From: Herbiconiux sp.
GTDB lineage: Bacteria; Actinomycetota; Actinomycetes; Actinomycetales; Microbacteriaceae
Direction: 5' to 3'
Assembly (NCBI RefSeq): GCF_023264895.1
Contig: NZ_JAHFUY010000018.1
Location: forward strand, 31,419 to 95,418
DNA: 64,000 nucleotides
Made by a program: the position numbers and the translations under genes. Shown here in pieces: positions 49,691 through 57,419 of this stretch. The notes beneath the pieces were generated by a model. It had not been told where the DNA came from. It ran no database searches and worked only from the letters and a program-made list of their open reading frames with translations. Within the stretch, counting starts at the first letter, position 1, and each line of letters begins with the position of its first letter.

Positions 49691-51367
49691 TCACCCGATA
49701 CCGATCCCGAACATCTGCCCGTCCGAGAGCCCGACGACGTACCCGCCGGCCAGCACCCACCGCTCATCCGACGCGATCGGAAGCGTCCACAGCTCCTGCC
49801 CCGTCACCGCATCGAACGCCGTGGCCGTGCCGGCTGCCGGAACGATCCCGTCGAACGAGCTCTGCCCTCCGGTGCCGGCCCCGCCGGCGAACTCGTAGGC
49901 GACCGCCGACCCCAGCTCGCCGGCATGCAGTCGACCACCGAGGTCGACGGGCGCCCCCGTGGCGTAGTCGAACGCGCACCGCTTGTAGGGCTCGAGCAGC
50001 ACTCCGTCGGGCTGCAGGGTGAAGATCGCCGAGCTGCGGTCGACGTTCTGCGGGTCCACGTCGCACGCCGCGGCATCCGCGACCCACTTCGTCTCACCGG
50101 TCAGGCCGTCCACGAGCTCCAGTCGATCGCCCGACGTGATGAGGGCCAGGTCGCTGCCATCGCTCAGCGCGATCGCGGCAGGCTTCCCTCCGGGTGGGTC
50201 GACCCGTCCGACCACGATTCCGGATGCGTCCTCCCGGCTCCAGAACTCGTTGCCGGCGTCGTCGATTCCCGCGATGGCCGTCGGAATGACGTGCGGAGTC
50301 GCTCCAGACGTCCGAAGCGTGAAGCCGTCGAAGTAGGTGTAGGAGCGCCGGTCCACCCCCGCCGCCATCGGGATCCCGGTGTCGACGTCGAGCACGTCGT
50401 TGGACCACGTGCCGTCGTCGTTCTGGAAAGGAACGTTCACGATCGAACTCGAGTTGCCGATCGGGAGGTAGCCCGCCACGACGTCGGCCTCGAGCTCGTA
50501 CGACCATCTCGAGCCGCCCAGGTCGAGCGGATCCGCGCGCCTCACCGACCACGTCCCGGTCTCCTGGCCGCCGGCATCGACCCTCGGCGCCGCGTAGATC
50601 ACGTCTCCGGAGTCTCCGGTGAGGGGGTACACCTCGCCCACGTCCAACCCTTCCGGCGTCGACGCGGTGCCGAGGGTCTCGCCCGTGGCGAGGTCGAGCA
50701 CCTCTCCGGTCCCGGCCAGCGTGTCCCAGAGAAGGATCCGCCCGGATGTGCCGAGCAGGCTCGCCGCCGTCGAGGTGTCCGACGGTTCCCAACTCCACTC
50801 CCTGCTCCACAGGATGGAGCCTGCGGCGGTGTCCACGAGCGACACCCCGAGCCGGTTCGCCGACACGTCGCAGTGCTCCGCCGACATGTCGCTCGCCCAG
50901 AGTCCCTGCTGCACGAGGGCGAACCCGTCGGAGACATCGATCACCGTCGTGAAGGAGCAGCCGGGCGCCCCGCCCAGCACCGGCAGGTCGACCGACCACA
51001 GCGGCGACGACGGTGGCGTCGACACCAGGTCGTGGGGCAGGATGCGGTCGCCGGTGACGACGAGCGGATGCGCGGGTGCCGCCGGCGCAGGCGGGCTCGC
51101 CTCGGTGGGCGTGGGCGTGGGCGACGGCACCTCGGGCGCCGAGGTCGTCTCGACGGGCGCCGGCGCCCCCACATCGAACAGCGTCCCACCGGTCACCGCC
51201 ACGGCCACCGCGGTGCCACCGAACGTCAGCCCGATTGCCGCGAGCACCGTCGCCAGCGCCACGCGCAGGTGCACGCGGCGGGCCCGCTCGGGTTCGGCGT
51301 CCACCGTCTGGATGAGCATGCTGCGGATGGCCGCGCTGTGCTCCGGATCGAATCGCGACTCGTTCAC
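49691..51367 (-). CDS. membrane-anchored PQQ-like beta-propeller protein
   Basis: A 558-residue protein. A cytosolic N-terminus of about 40 residues (FDPEHSAAIRSMLIQTVDAEPERARR) precedes one transmembrane span (about 35-62) and a Pro/Thr linker. The rest is a large extracytoplasmic domain of repeating W-strands such as ILWSREWSW, SVDLPVLGG, NEFWSRED and QELWTLPIASDERWVL, typical of PQQ/BamB-like propellers. The GTG start overlaps the sigma-factor stop (GTGA). A short cytosolic N-terminus, one span and sigma coupling suggest an anti-sigma or sensor role, but no classical zinc anti-sigma motif is seen. That role is inference. Confidence 0.82.
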   Translation of the reverse strand: MNESRFDPEHSAAIRSMLIQTVDAEPERARRVHLRVALATVLAAIGLTFGGTAVAVAVTGGTLFDVGAPAPVETTSAPEVPSPTPTPTEASPPAPAAPAHPLVVTGDRILPHDLVSTPPSSPLWSVDLPVLGGAPGCSFTTVIDVSDGFALVQQGLWASDMSAEHCDVSANRLGVSLVDTAAGSILWSREWSWEPSDTSTAASLLGTSGRILLWDTLAGTGEVLDLATGETLGTASTPEGLDVGEVYPLTGDSGDVIYAAPRVDAGGQETGTWSVRRADPLDLGGSRWSYELEADVVAGYLPIGNSSSIVNVPFQNDDGTWSNDVLDVDTGIPMAAGVDRRSYTYFDGFTLRTSGATPHVIPTAIAGIDDAGNEFWSREDASGIVVGRVDPPGGKPAAIALSDGSDLALITSGDRLELVDGLTGETKWVADAAACDVDPQNVDRSSAIFTLQPDGVLLEPYKRCAFDYATGAPVDLGGRLHAGELGSAVAYEFAGGAGTGGQSSFDGIVPAAGTATAFDAVTGQELWTLPIASDERWVLAGGYVVGLSDGQMFGIGIG

Positions 51368-51978
51368 TTCCCACCTCCTGCAGTGCTCATGGTCAGGTTC
51401 TCTTCGCCGTTCTCGCCGTTCTCGCCGTTCAGCTCGGCCAGGCGCTTCTTCGCCCTCGACAGTCGCGACTTCACGGTGCCGTCGGGCACCCCGAGCGCGG
51501 CAGCGGCCTGCGCCTGGGTGAGCCCCTCGATCACGCAGAGGGTGATCACGTCCTGATCCGCCTTCGACAACCGGGCGAACGCCTGCCGCACGCGGGCGTC
51601 GCGGGCCTCCTGGTCGATCCGCTCGTCGACGGAGTCGGCGTGGTCGGGCTGCTCCTCGCGCCACGAGGGCTTCGGCAGCCGCGACAACGCGGCGCGATAC
51701 CGCCGTTTGCTGCGCTCGAGGTTCCGCACCACGTTGTTCGTCGTCACCAGCAGCCAGGCGACCACCGACCCGTCGACGACCCGCACGGATGCGCGCTTCC
51801 GCCACGCCTCGAGGAACACGAGCGCCGTCACGTCCTCCGCGTCATGCGGCTCCCGCATCAGCCGAAGAGCCTGCCCGAACACCCGATCCCGATGCCGATC
51901 GTAGATCGAGGCGAACGCCGCGGAGTCGCCCGCGCACGCGGCCGTCCACGTCGCCGCCTCCTGCTTTTCCGTCCCCAT
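51364..51978 (-). CDS. ECF sigma factor (SigE-like)
   Basis: A 204-residue extracytoplasmic-function sigma factor. Region 2 is AFASIYDRHRDRVFGQALRLMREPHDAEDVTALVFLEAWRKRASVRV, with the DAEDVT core-binding motif. Region 4 is RVRQAFARLSKADQDVITLCVIEGLTQAQAAAALGVPDGTVKSRLSRAKKRL, the -35 recognition helix. The chosen ATG (51976-51978) matches family start positions; an in-frame ATG at 52014 would add 12 residues. A GENGENGE repeat sits near the C-terminus. It is coupled to the propeller protein, which probably modulates it. Confidence 0.92.
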   Translation of the reverse strand: MGTEKQEAATWTAACAGDSAAFASIYDRHRDRVFGQALRLMREPHDAEDVTALVFLEAWRKRASVRVVDGSVVAWLLVTTNNVVRNLERSKRRYRAALSRLPKPSWREEQPDHADSVDERIDQEARDARVRQAFARLSKADQDVITLCVIEGLTQAQAAAALGVPDGTVKSRLSRAKKRLAELNGENGENGEENLTMSTAGGGK

Positions 51979-52089
51979 ACCCTCTACTGTCCGCTCGCCC
52001 CGCAGGTGTTCCATCCTGCCTGCCGCCCGCTCGACGGCAGAATCTGCGGCTGCGACGGGTGCCGGGAACCGGGCGGCGGATGCGTTCGG

Positions 52090-52668
52090 TCAGGAATCGG
52101 AGATCACGTGGAGATGCTCCCGCACCCTCTCGGAGAGGCCTCGACAGCCTGCGTCATCGAGCGCCTCAGCGACTCCTTTCACCGGGCGCCCCAGATCGTT
52201 CCTGCTGCTCCAGTACGCCAGTTGCTTCACCACGACCCGCCGAACCATCGCTGGAGCGCCGTCGTCAAGGAGCAGGAAGAAGGCATCGGGCTCGAACAGC
52301 TCGTAACGAAGCCTCCCCGGGTCGCCGAAGTCTCGGCCGTTCGACGTCAGGAGCACATGGGCTCCCGCTGCGATTGCGGCGGCATGCACGTGGCGGTCGG
52401 CGGGGTCGACACCCGTGAACTCCACGGTGGCGTCGTAGTCCGTCAGGAGTTCGTCGAGATTTGCGACGAGCTGCTGATGGAGGGCGTGGGTCACCGCGCC
52501 GCTCACCTCGGGTTTCGCACGGCGCACGGCCCGCACGACCTCGACGACGACGTCGATCGTCGAGTGGACCTGGAACATGTCGCGTGTCTCGTTGCGCAGC
52601 AGGAACAGCCAGTCCCTCGTGGTTCGGCTGTAGAGAACGTTGCTGTCGACGAACACACGTTGGAGCAC
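52090..52668 (-). CDS. PIN-domain toxin (VapC-like)
   Basis: A 192-residue PIN-fold ribonuclease, the toxin of a type II module. VFVDSNVLYSRTTRDWLFLL supplies the first acidic residue, VVVEVVRAVRR the second, and HVHAAAIAAGAHVLLTSNGRDFG the last cluster, the usual Mg2+-binding layout for cleaving RNA. It is longer than classic VapC (about 130 residues), carrying an extra C-terminal helical region. The GTG start (52666-52668) lies 24 bp after the antitoxin stop. The target RNA is unknown. Confidence 0.83.
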   Translation of the reverse strand: MLQRVFVDSNVLYSRTTRDWLFLLRNETRDMFQVHSTIDVVVEVVRAVRRAKPEVSGAVTHALHQQLVANLDELLTDYDATVEFTGVDPADRHVHAAAIAAGAHVLLTSNGRDFGDPGRLRYELFEPDAFFLLLDDGAPAMVRRVVVKQLAYWSSRNDLGRPVKGVAEALDDAGCRGLSERVREHLHVISDS

Positions 52669-52692
52669 CCGGCAATATTAGATGAGTTTTGA

Positions 52693-53151
52693 TCAGCGAG
52701 TCGGATCGGTGCCCGCGTCGTCGATCTCGTCGGCGACCTCCCGCAGCGCCGCGAACGATGCCGCGCGTCGCTCGTCGCGCACCTCCCTGAGTTCGAGCAC
52801 GTCGCTGGTCGCGAGACGTGTATGCGACCCGACCTTCCTGGAAGGGATCGCCCCCGAGGCAACGAGCTTCATCAGAGTCGGACGAGAGATTCCGAGCAGC
52901 TCAGCCGCCACCGTCGTCGTGACCTCGCGAGGAAGCGCCGTGACGGAGACCGGGCCCTGAATCATCCGCTCCAGGATTCCCATGAGGAAGTTCCCGAGAT
53001 CGGCACCGACCTCCACACGCCTCCCGTCACTCAAGACAACGGTCAGCCCTGCGAGAGCACGATCGTGCACCTCGACCACCGCTGTCGTCGCCTGAGCACG
53101 AAGATCGTCATCGACAAGGACGGTTCCGTTCGCGAGAAGGTTGGCGGGCAC
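52693..53151 (-). CDS. excisionase-like HTH antitoxin
   Basis: A 152-residue protein whose central part is a MerR/excisionase-type helix-turn-helix (REVTTTVAAELLGISRPTLMKLVASGAIPSRKVGSHTRLATSDVLELREVRDERR). An N-terminal beta-rich segment and a C-terminal acidic tail (REVADEIDDAG) probably bind the toxin. The GTG at 53149-53151 is preferred because GGAG lies 7 bp upstream; a TTG at 53199 would add 16 residues. It precedes the PIN toxin and has a perfect palindrome in its promoter, consistent with conditional autorepression. Confidence 0.82.
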   Translation of the reverse strand: MPANLLANGTVLVDDDLRAQATTAVVEVHDRALAGLTVVLSDGRRVEVGADLGNFLMGILERMIQGPVSVTALPREVTTTVAAELLGISRPTLMKLVASGAIPSRKVGSHTRLATSDVLELREVRDERRAASFAALREVADEIDDAGTDPTR

Positions 53152-53188
53152 CGGAGGCTCCAATGATCGGGATCGCGCAGCTTCGTCG

Positions 53189-53230
53189 GCGCAGGGCAAG
53201 CGTACGTTGTTGCAGATATAAGTGCAACAA
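53189..53230 (-). promoter_or_regulatory. TA module promoter and palindromic operator
   Basis: A perfect inverted repeat TTGTTGCA-N8-TGCAACAA occupies 53207-53230. On the minus strand TTGCAC (-35) and TACGCT (-10) are separated by 17 bp and overlap the palindrome. The transcript would start near 53190, about 40 bases before the GTG with its GGAG site. Confidence 0.65.
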
Positions 53231-53408
53231 ATCCTGGACGGTCATTCGCAGGCCAGACCGCTACCGAGTCAGGGATCGCCCCCCTTGACCTCCGGAGCGC
53301 GCACCTGCGCGCCGACGCTTGCCCGGCGCCGGGGAGATCATTGCTGAACATAGCTCACTAACATAGGCTGAACGGCATCAGGGGGCTTCCGCTATCGAAG
53401 GGTCGACA

Positions 53409-53930
53409 ATGATCGCATTCCCCCGCGCCCGGTCCGCGCGCATCCGCCTGAGCGTCGAAGGAGCTGTCGCCATCACCTGCGCCGCGCTTCTCTTCGCGCC
53501 ATCAGCCGCCTCCGCGAGCTCACTGATCGACAGCGCCGTAGAGCCACCGACGCAGGTCGAACCGATCGACCCGAACGACCCCGTCATCCACAGCGACGGC
53601 ACCATCACCGGCGGCGACAACGAGATCCTCGGCACCGACCGCTGCGGCAGCACGGCATCGTTCCCGCCACTCGGTGTCTACGGCCCCGTCTCGCAAGCGA
53701 CCTGCTCCTATCTCGGCTCTCCCGGCGCGCAGGCGGGCTACACCTGGTCGATCGCGCCGTTCTCCCGGTCTCAGGCCTGCGTCTCCGGCCTCGGGTACAA
53801 CGCCGCCAAGTCACCCGTCTACTTCGGTGTCGGATGCGGCAAGACCGGAGCGAAGAACGTGTCGTGGGGAAACGTGGCCGGCTACCAGAAGCTCTGGCCT
53901 ATGCCACCGGTCTCCTCACGGGCGGCATGA
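53409..53930 (+). CDS. small exported protein
   Basis: A 173-residue secreted protein. The signal peptide (residues 1-38) ends near PSAASASS. The mature part is short and contains four cysteines (RCGSTAS, ATCSYLG, QACVSGLG, GVGCGKTG) likely to form disulfides, with a glycine/tyrosine-rich tail. Not recognised. It leads a three-gene run with a lipoprotein and a two-span membrane protein, flanked on both sides by toxin-antitoxin modules. AAGGG before the ATG is the probable ribosome site. Confidence 0.72.
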   Translation: MIAFPRARSARIRLSVEGAVAITCAALLFAPSAASASSLIDSAVEPPTQVEPIDPNDPVIHSDGTITGGDNEILGTDRCGSTASFPPLGVYGPVSQATCSYLGSPGAQAGYTWSIAPFSRSQACVSGLGYNAAKSPVYFGVGCGKTGAKNVSWGNVAGYQKLWPMPPVSSRAA

Positions 53931-53934
53931 TCGC

Positions 53935-54648
53935 TTGGCACTGACGCCGTCAGGCAGGCGGGTAGCCGCGGCGAGTCTTCTCTTCGCCGCGGCGCTCGTC
54001 TCCTCCTCGTGCTCCGCGGCTCCGCAAGAGCCCGCAGCGACACTCGACCCCCTGACGCCCCAGGTCGCGTCCCTGACCGGATCACTCGAGTGCGCGATCA
54101 CGTACCCGCTCTTCGACGACGTCTACCATGAGGCATCGATGCGGGGCGAGATCTGCATGGGGAGCGACGGCGCCATCACTCAGCTGCGCGTCTACTCATC
54201 CGATCTCGCGGCACGCGCCGCACTGCAGGACTGGTCCCTCGACGCAGCGAGCCAGTGGCTGCTCCTCGGGAACAGCTGGTTCGCCATCGGCCCCCGCGCG
54301 CAGATCGATTCCGTTTCGGAGAGTTCCGGCCAGGAATTGATTCCGACGCAGACCCTTCCCCACCTGCCGCCGGACTTCAAGCCGAACCCCATCGATGACT
54401 GCGTTCAGTTCGTCAGCAGCACAGCCAACACGTTTCTCACCGATCGCTCGTCATTTGACACGGACCGTGCCTCCCTCGACCAGGTCGTGCCCGGAGTCAC
54501 CTCGATGATCGAGATCCTCCTGCACGACCCCGACACGGCGACCTTGCGCAGCCTGTCCCCCGACGACCTGTCCTTCGAATCCGAGTTCTCTCGCCTCGGC
54601 CCCGCCATCAAGACGTCTTGTCGCGATGAGCAATCCGACACCGAATGA
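53935..54648 (+). CDS. lipoprotein of unknown function
   Basis: A 237-residue lipoprotein with a short signal peptide and lipobox VSSSC near residue 24. TTG at 53935 is the likely start: it is 4 bp after the previous stop, and only this position gives a normal signal peptide. The mature domain is acidic, with ECAITYPLFDDVYHEASMRGEICMG holding two cysteines and DDCVQFVSSTANTFLTDRSSFDTDRASLDQVVPG a third, plus a C-terminal SCRDEQSDTE. Not recognised. Its stop overlaps the ATG of the next membrane gene (ATGA). Confidence 0.75.
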   Translation: MALTPSGRRVAAASLLFAAALVSSSCSAAPQEPAATLDPLTPQVASLTGSLECAITYPLFDDVYHEASMRGEICMGSDGAITQLRVYSSDLAARAALQDWSLDAASQWLLLGNSWFAIGPRAQIDSVSESSGQELIPTQTLPHLPPDFKPNPIDDCVQFVSSTANTFLTDRSSFDTDRASLDQVVPGVTSMIEILLHDPDTATLRSLSPDDLSFESEFSRLGPAIKTSCRDEQSDTE

Positions 54649-54902
54649 TTGGAGCCCACATGCCCCCACGCCTCACCGCCCGCCAGTTGTTCATCACAGG
54701 CATCGTGTTGACGGCCGCGGGTGCGACCCTCGCGCTCATCACCGACGGCTGGCTCACCCTGATCTTCACGTCAGCCGACCTCCCGTTCGCCATCGCCGGC
54801 ACGATAGCCACCCTCGTCAGGGAGATCACGATGACACTCGGGTTGGTCTTGATCGGTGTCTCGACGCTCTCTCGCGTGATCCACGAGCGTGAACGCGACT
54901 GA
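54645..54902 (+). CDS. small two-span membrane protein
   Basis: An 85-residue protein with two spans (about residues 14-34 and 44-73) and a basic/acidic tail (RVIHERERD). The ATG overlaps the lipoprotein stop as ATGA; an internal ATG five codons in is possible. Same size and topology as the 39100-39357 protein, though direct sequence similarity is weak. Being coupled to exported proteins suggests a retention, export-helper or immunity-like role, which is speculation. Confidence 0.7.
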   Translation: MIGAHMPPRLTARQLFITGIVLTAAGATLALITDGWLTLIFTSADLPFAIAGTIATLVREITMTLGLVLIGVSTLSRVIHERERD

Positions 54903-54914
54903 GGGTTCGGGCGG

Positions 54915-55352
54915 TCAGGCCATCCTGTTCACGTGCCGCGACGTGGAAGGACGCCCGAACCATATCCACAGGGGGCGAGCCGTGACCACGATGAGCACCG
55001 CGAACAAGCTCTGATTGATGACCCCGATGACCGAGAGTCCCCCGATCAGAACGAAGACGGTCCAGTTCACCGCGATGTCGGCGAGGATCACGGCGGCGCC
55101 CAGCACGATGCCGGGGCGCTGTCGGAAGATGATCAGCGCAGCGGTCACCGGATCCAGGATCGTCACTGACACCCAGAAGAGCCGGACGCCGGTGGGGAAG
55201 CCGCTGTAGGCGTGCGATCCGCCGAGGATCAGATCCGCGATGTGGGTGGTCGTCCCCACGAGGAAGCCGATCACCCACAGAACTTGGAACACTCTCAGCG
55301 TCCGTGCTGATGCGGCGAGAGCGATCACCTGCTCCTGCCACTGAGCCGGCAC
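54915..55352 (-). CDS. four-span membrane protein
   Basis: A polytopic membrane protein of about 145 residues with four spans (LRVFQVLWVIGFLVGTTTHIADLIL, RLFWVSVTILDPVTAALIIF, GIVLGAAVILADIAVNWTVFVLI, SLFAVLIVVTARPLWIWFG). An aspartate near the end of span 1 and a DPVTA motif in span 2 look conserved. GTG 55350-55352 is chosen; GTG 55326-55328 has GGAG just upstream and may be the true start. The frame further upstream is not coding. Divergent from the 55398 gene. Function is unknown. Confidence 0.65.
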   Translation of the reverse strand: MPAQWQEQVIALAASARTLRVFQVLWVIGFLVGTTTHIADLILGGSHAYSGFPTGVRLFWVSVTILDPVTAALIIFRQRPGIVLGAAVILADIAVNWTVFVLIGGLSVIGVINQSLFAVLIVVTARPLWIWFGRPSTSRHVNRMA

Positions 55353-55397
55353 GCCCAGAGGGCGACGGATCCGCCTGGGACGAGTAGCGTGACCCCC

Positions 55398-55607
55398 ATG
55401 AACAGCAGAGCCGGGCGCACGACGCTCATCATCGTCGGTGTCGTCGCCCTGCTTTTCGGAGCCCTCTTCGCCGGCCAGGGCGCCAACCTCATCCCGGGAA
55501 GCTCCATGACCGGCGACCGCACCTGGCTCTACATCGGCCTGGCCCTCGCGGTGGTCGGCATCGTGCTGCTCGTGCTCGGGGCACGACGTCGCAGGGACAA
55601 TCGATAA
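55398..55607 (+). CDS. small two-span membrane protein
   Basis: A 69-residue membrane protein with two spans separated by GANLIPGSSMTGDRTWLYIG. This N-x-IPGS-x-M-x-G-x-x-x-W linker recurs in a widespread actinobacterial family of tiny membrane proteins of unknown function. It ends in GARRRRDNR. TAGCGT ends 7 bp before the ATG and no ribosome site is visible, so it is probably leaderless. Confidence 0.78.
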   Translation: MNSRAGRTTLIIVGVVALLFGALFAGQGANLIPGSSMTGDRTWLYIGLALAVVGIVLLVLGARRRRDNR

Positions 55608-55703
55608 CGCGTCGATCGGCCGAGTAGCGCCGCTCTCACCGTCTACCACCCCATCGGCACGCGCTGAGTCGAACATCTTCCCGGCGCGCTGCCAGCCAAA
55701 CCC

Positions 55704-56021
55704 TCAGCTGGCGAGAGTGAAGGTGCGGTCTCCGAAGTCGGCTACTACTCGAACGTGTCCACCGAGCGCTGCGACGTAGTTCTTGATCGTGTCGAGCTCG
55801 AATGACTCGAGCTGCCCGCGCTCGATAGCCGACACCCGCCGCTGCGACACACCCATGGTCTTGCTGAGCTCGGACTGGGTCAACGAGGCTTCCTTGCGCA
55901 GCGTCACAAGCTGATAGGCGAGCACCTCAGCCTCAGCAGCGATGCGTGCAGCAGCGACGCGCTCCGGGTCGCGATCGAGTTTCGCGCGAGTGCTCTTCCA
56001 ACTCACAGGCTTCTCAGTCAT
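55704..56021 (-). CDS. XRE-type HTH antitoxin (HigA-like)
   Basis: A 105-residue helix-turn-helix protein: LVTLRKEASLTQSELSKTMGVSQRRVSAIERGQLESFELDTIKNYVAALGGHVRVVADFGDRTFTL is a typical XRE antitoxin core with the C-terminal beta hairpin of HigA-like proteins. The ATG lies 8 bp inside the toxin gene. It neutralises the upstream RelE/HigB-like toxin and probably represses the operon through the palindrome at 56382-56399. Confidence 0.9.
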   Translation of the reverse strand: MTEKPVSWKSTRAKLDRDPERVAAARIAAEAEVLAYQLVTLRKEASLTQSELSKTMGVSQRRVSAIERGQLESFELDTIKNYVAALGGHVRVVADFGDRTFTLAS

Positions 56022-56370
56022 CGTCTTCACTCCCCTGCCATTCATGAAATCGTTCTTCTGCGGTCTTGATCGCTGGCGGATACCAGCCTTTCCAATCCCC
56101 ACGCTTGTCGCCCATCACCAGGAGAATCCCGCGACTCCTCTGGTCGAACACGAACAGGATTCGCATTGAGTCCGCTCGCAGTTCCTTCATGTTGTGGATC
56201 GAGCTGCCCTTGACTCGATCGACGATGGGTCGACCGAGGGCGGGGCCGTGTTCAGCGAGCATGTCGATGCGAGCTGTGATCTCGTCACAGAGATCAGGAT
56301 CCGAGTCAGTCAGAGCCAGGATCTGCGCCTCAACGTCGGGCCAAAGGCGGATATCCCAGTCGTCCTCCAC
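56014..56370 (-). CDS. RelE/HigB-like toxin (Gp49 family)
   Basis: A 118-residue toxin of the phage-derived Gp49/HigB group: IDMLAEHGPALGRPIVDRVKGSSIHNMKELRADSMRILFVFDQRSRGILLVMGDKRG is the diagnostic core with the basic residues used for mRNA cleavage on the ribosome. The toxin-first order is that of higBA modules. The GTG start (56368-56370) is 7 bp after TAGACT with no ribosome site, so translation is probably leaderless. Confidence 0.9.
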   Translation of the reverse strand: MEDDWDIRLWPDVEAQILALTDSDPDLCDEITARIDMLAEHGPALGRPIVDRVKGSSIHNMKELRADSMRILFVFDQRSRGILLVMGDKRGDWKGWYPPAIKTAEERFHEWQGSEDDD

Positions 56371-56375
56371 ATCGG

Positions 56376-56399
56376 TAAGTCTAGAACACTGGGGTTCTA
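56376..56399 (-). promoter_or_regulatory. higBA-type operator and leaderless promoter
   Basis: TAGAAC-N6-GTTCTA at 56382-56399 is a perfect inverted repeat. On the minus strand its end merges with the -10 TAGACT that lies 7 bp before the toxin GTG. Repressor binding would cover the promoter. Confidence 0.6.
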
Positions 56400-56403
56400 A
56401 AGA

Positions 56404-57297
56404 CTAGTCCCGCCCCGCCCCCCGAAGCGCAGCAGCATCCTCGCTGGGCGAAGCCCCGAACTCCCGCCGGTACTCCCGACTGAACTGCGACGGGCTCTCG
56501 TACCCCACGGCATAAGCCACAGCCCCGATTGCCCCAGGATCGGCGAGAAGCCGCAACCGAGCCTCCTGCAGCCGGATGCTCTTCTGATACTGGATCGGGC
56601 TCATCGACGTCACCGCCTGAAAAGCCCGATGGAACGCCGACGGGCTCATCCTGGCGAGCTCGGCCAGCTCGTCCACCCGCAGCGACTCCGCGAAGTGCTC
56701 CCGCATCCACCGCACCACGTGCCGCACCCGGCTGAGGCTGCTGTCGGCGAGCCCGAGCTGCCGTACGGTCGCCCCCTGCTCCCCCGACATGATCAGCCAC
56801 AGGATCTCCCGCTCGATCATCGGCGCCAGCACCGGGATGTCCCGCGGGTGCTCGAGCAGCCGAAGCATCCGCAGCACGGCATCGAGCAGCCGCACCGAGG
56901 TCTCACCGACCGCGATCGCCGACGGCGACGACCCCCGCGCCGCCCGAGGGAACTCCCCCGCCGCCGCCGTGAGCATCAGCTCCGCGATCACCGCAGGCCG
57001 CAGCTCCAGCCCGAACCCCAACGCCGGATGCGACGGCGTCGCGTCGGTGAAGTGGCCGGAGACGGGCAGGTCCACGGAGGCGACCAGGTACTGCCCGGCC
57101 CCGTAGTCGTGCACCGTCCCCCCGACCGAGATCCGCTTGGTCCCCTGCGCCACGACCGCGAGGATCGTGCCCGTCGTCGACTCGTCCTGCGACCCGCCGT
57201 CGTCCATCCGCGACACGAGCACCCCCGGGATGGCGGTCTCCGTGATACCGCCCGGCGCGTGCTGCGCCACGAGCGTGCGGAACTCCTCGAATGACAT
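56404..57297 (-). CDS. AraC-family regulator
   Basis: A 297-residue regulator with an N-terminal AraC_N cupin-like domain (about residues 20-165: GTILAVVAQGTKRISVGGTVHDYGAGQYLVASVDLPVSG). Two C-terminal HTH motifs follow (SLRVDELAELARMSPSAFHRAFQAVTSMSPIQYQKSIRLQEAR and AVAYAVGYESPSQFSREYRREFG). The second helix pair carries the usual GYESxSQFSREY signature. ATG 57295-57297 is chosen; a start at 57345 adds 16 residues. It is divergent from an SDR gene, which it probably regulates through the inverted repeat at 57392-57414. Confidence 0.92.
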   Translation of the reverse strand: MSFEEFRTLVAQHAPGGITETAIPGVLVSRMDDGGSQDESTTGTILAVVAQGTKRISVGGTVHDYGAGQYLVASVDLPVSGHFTDATPSHPALGFGLELRPAVIAELMLTAAAGEFPRAARGSSPSAIAVGETSVRLLDAVLRMLRLLEHPRDIPVLAPMIEREILWLIMSGEQGATVRQLGLADSSLSRVRHVVRWMREHFAESLRVDELAELARMSPSAFHRAFQAVTSMSPIQYQKSIRLQEARLRLLADPGAIGAVAYAVGYESPSQFSREYRREFGASPSEDAAALRGAGRD

Positions 57298-57391
57298 GAG
57301 ACGAGTGAACCAGCAACCCGGCCCGAGGTCATCCATTTCTGGCAACCGCGGCAGTTCTGTGCAAGGAGTCGACCGGATTCCCCTAACCCGT

Positions 57392-57414
57392 CAGACACCG
57401 CCGACGGTTGTCTG
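57392..57414. promoter_or_regulatory. inverted repeat between araC-type and SDR genes
   Basis: CAGACA-N11-TGTCTG at 57392-57414 lies directly before the SDR start, with partial symmetry continuing inward (ACACCG and CGGTTGT). It overlaps the expected SDR transcription start. It may be the AraC-type protein's site. Confidence 0.4.
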
Positions 57415-57419
57415 GAGGC

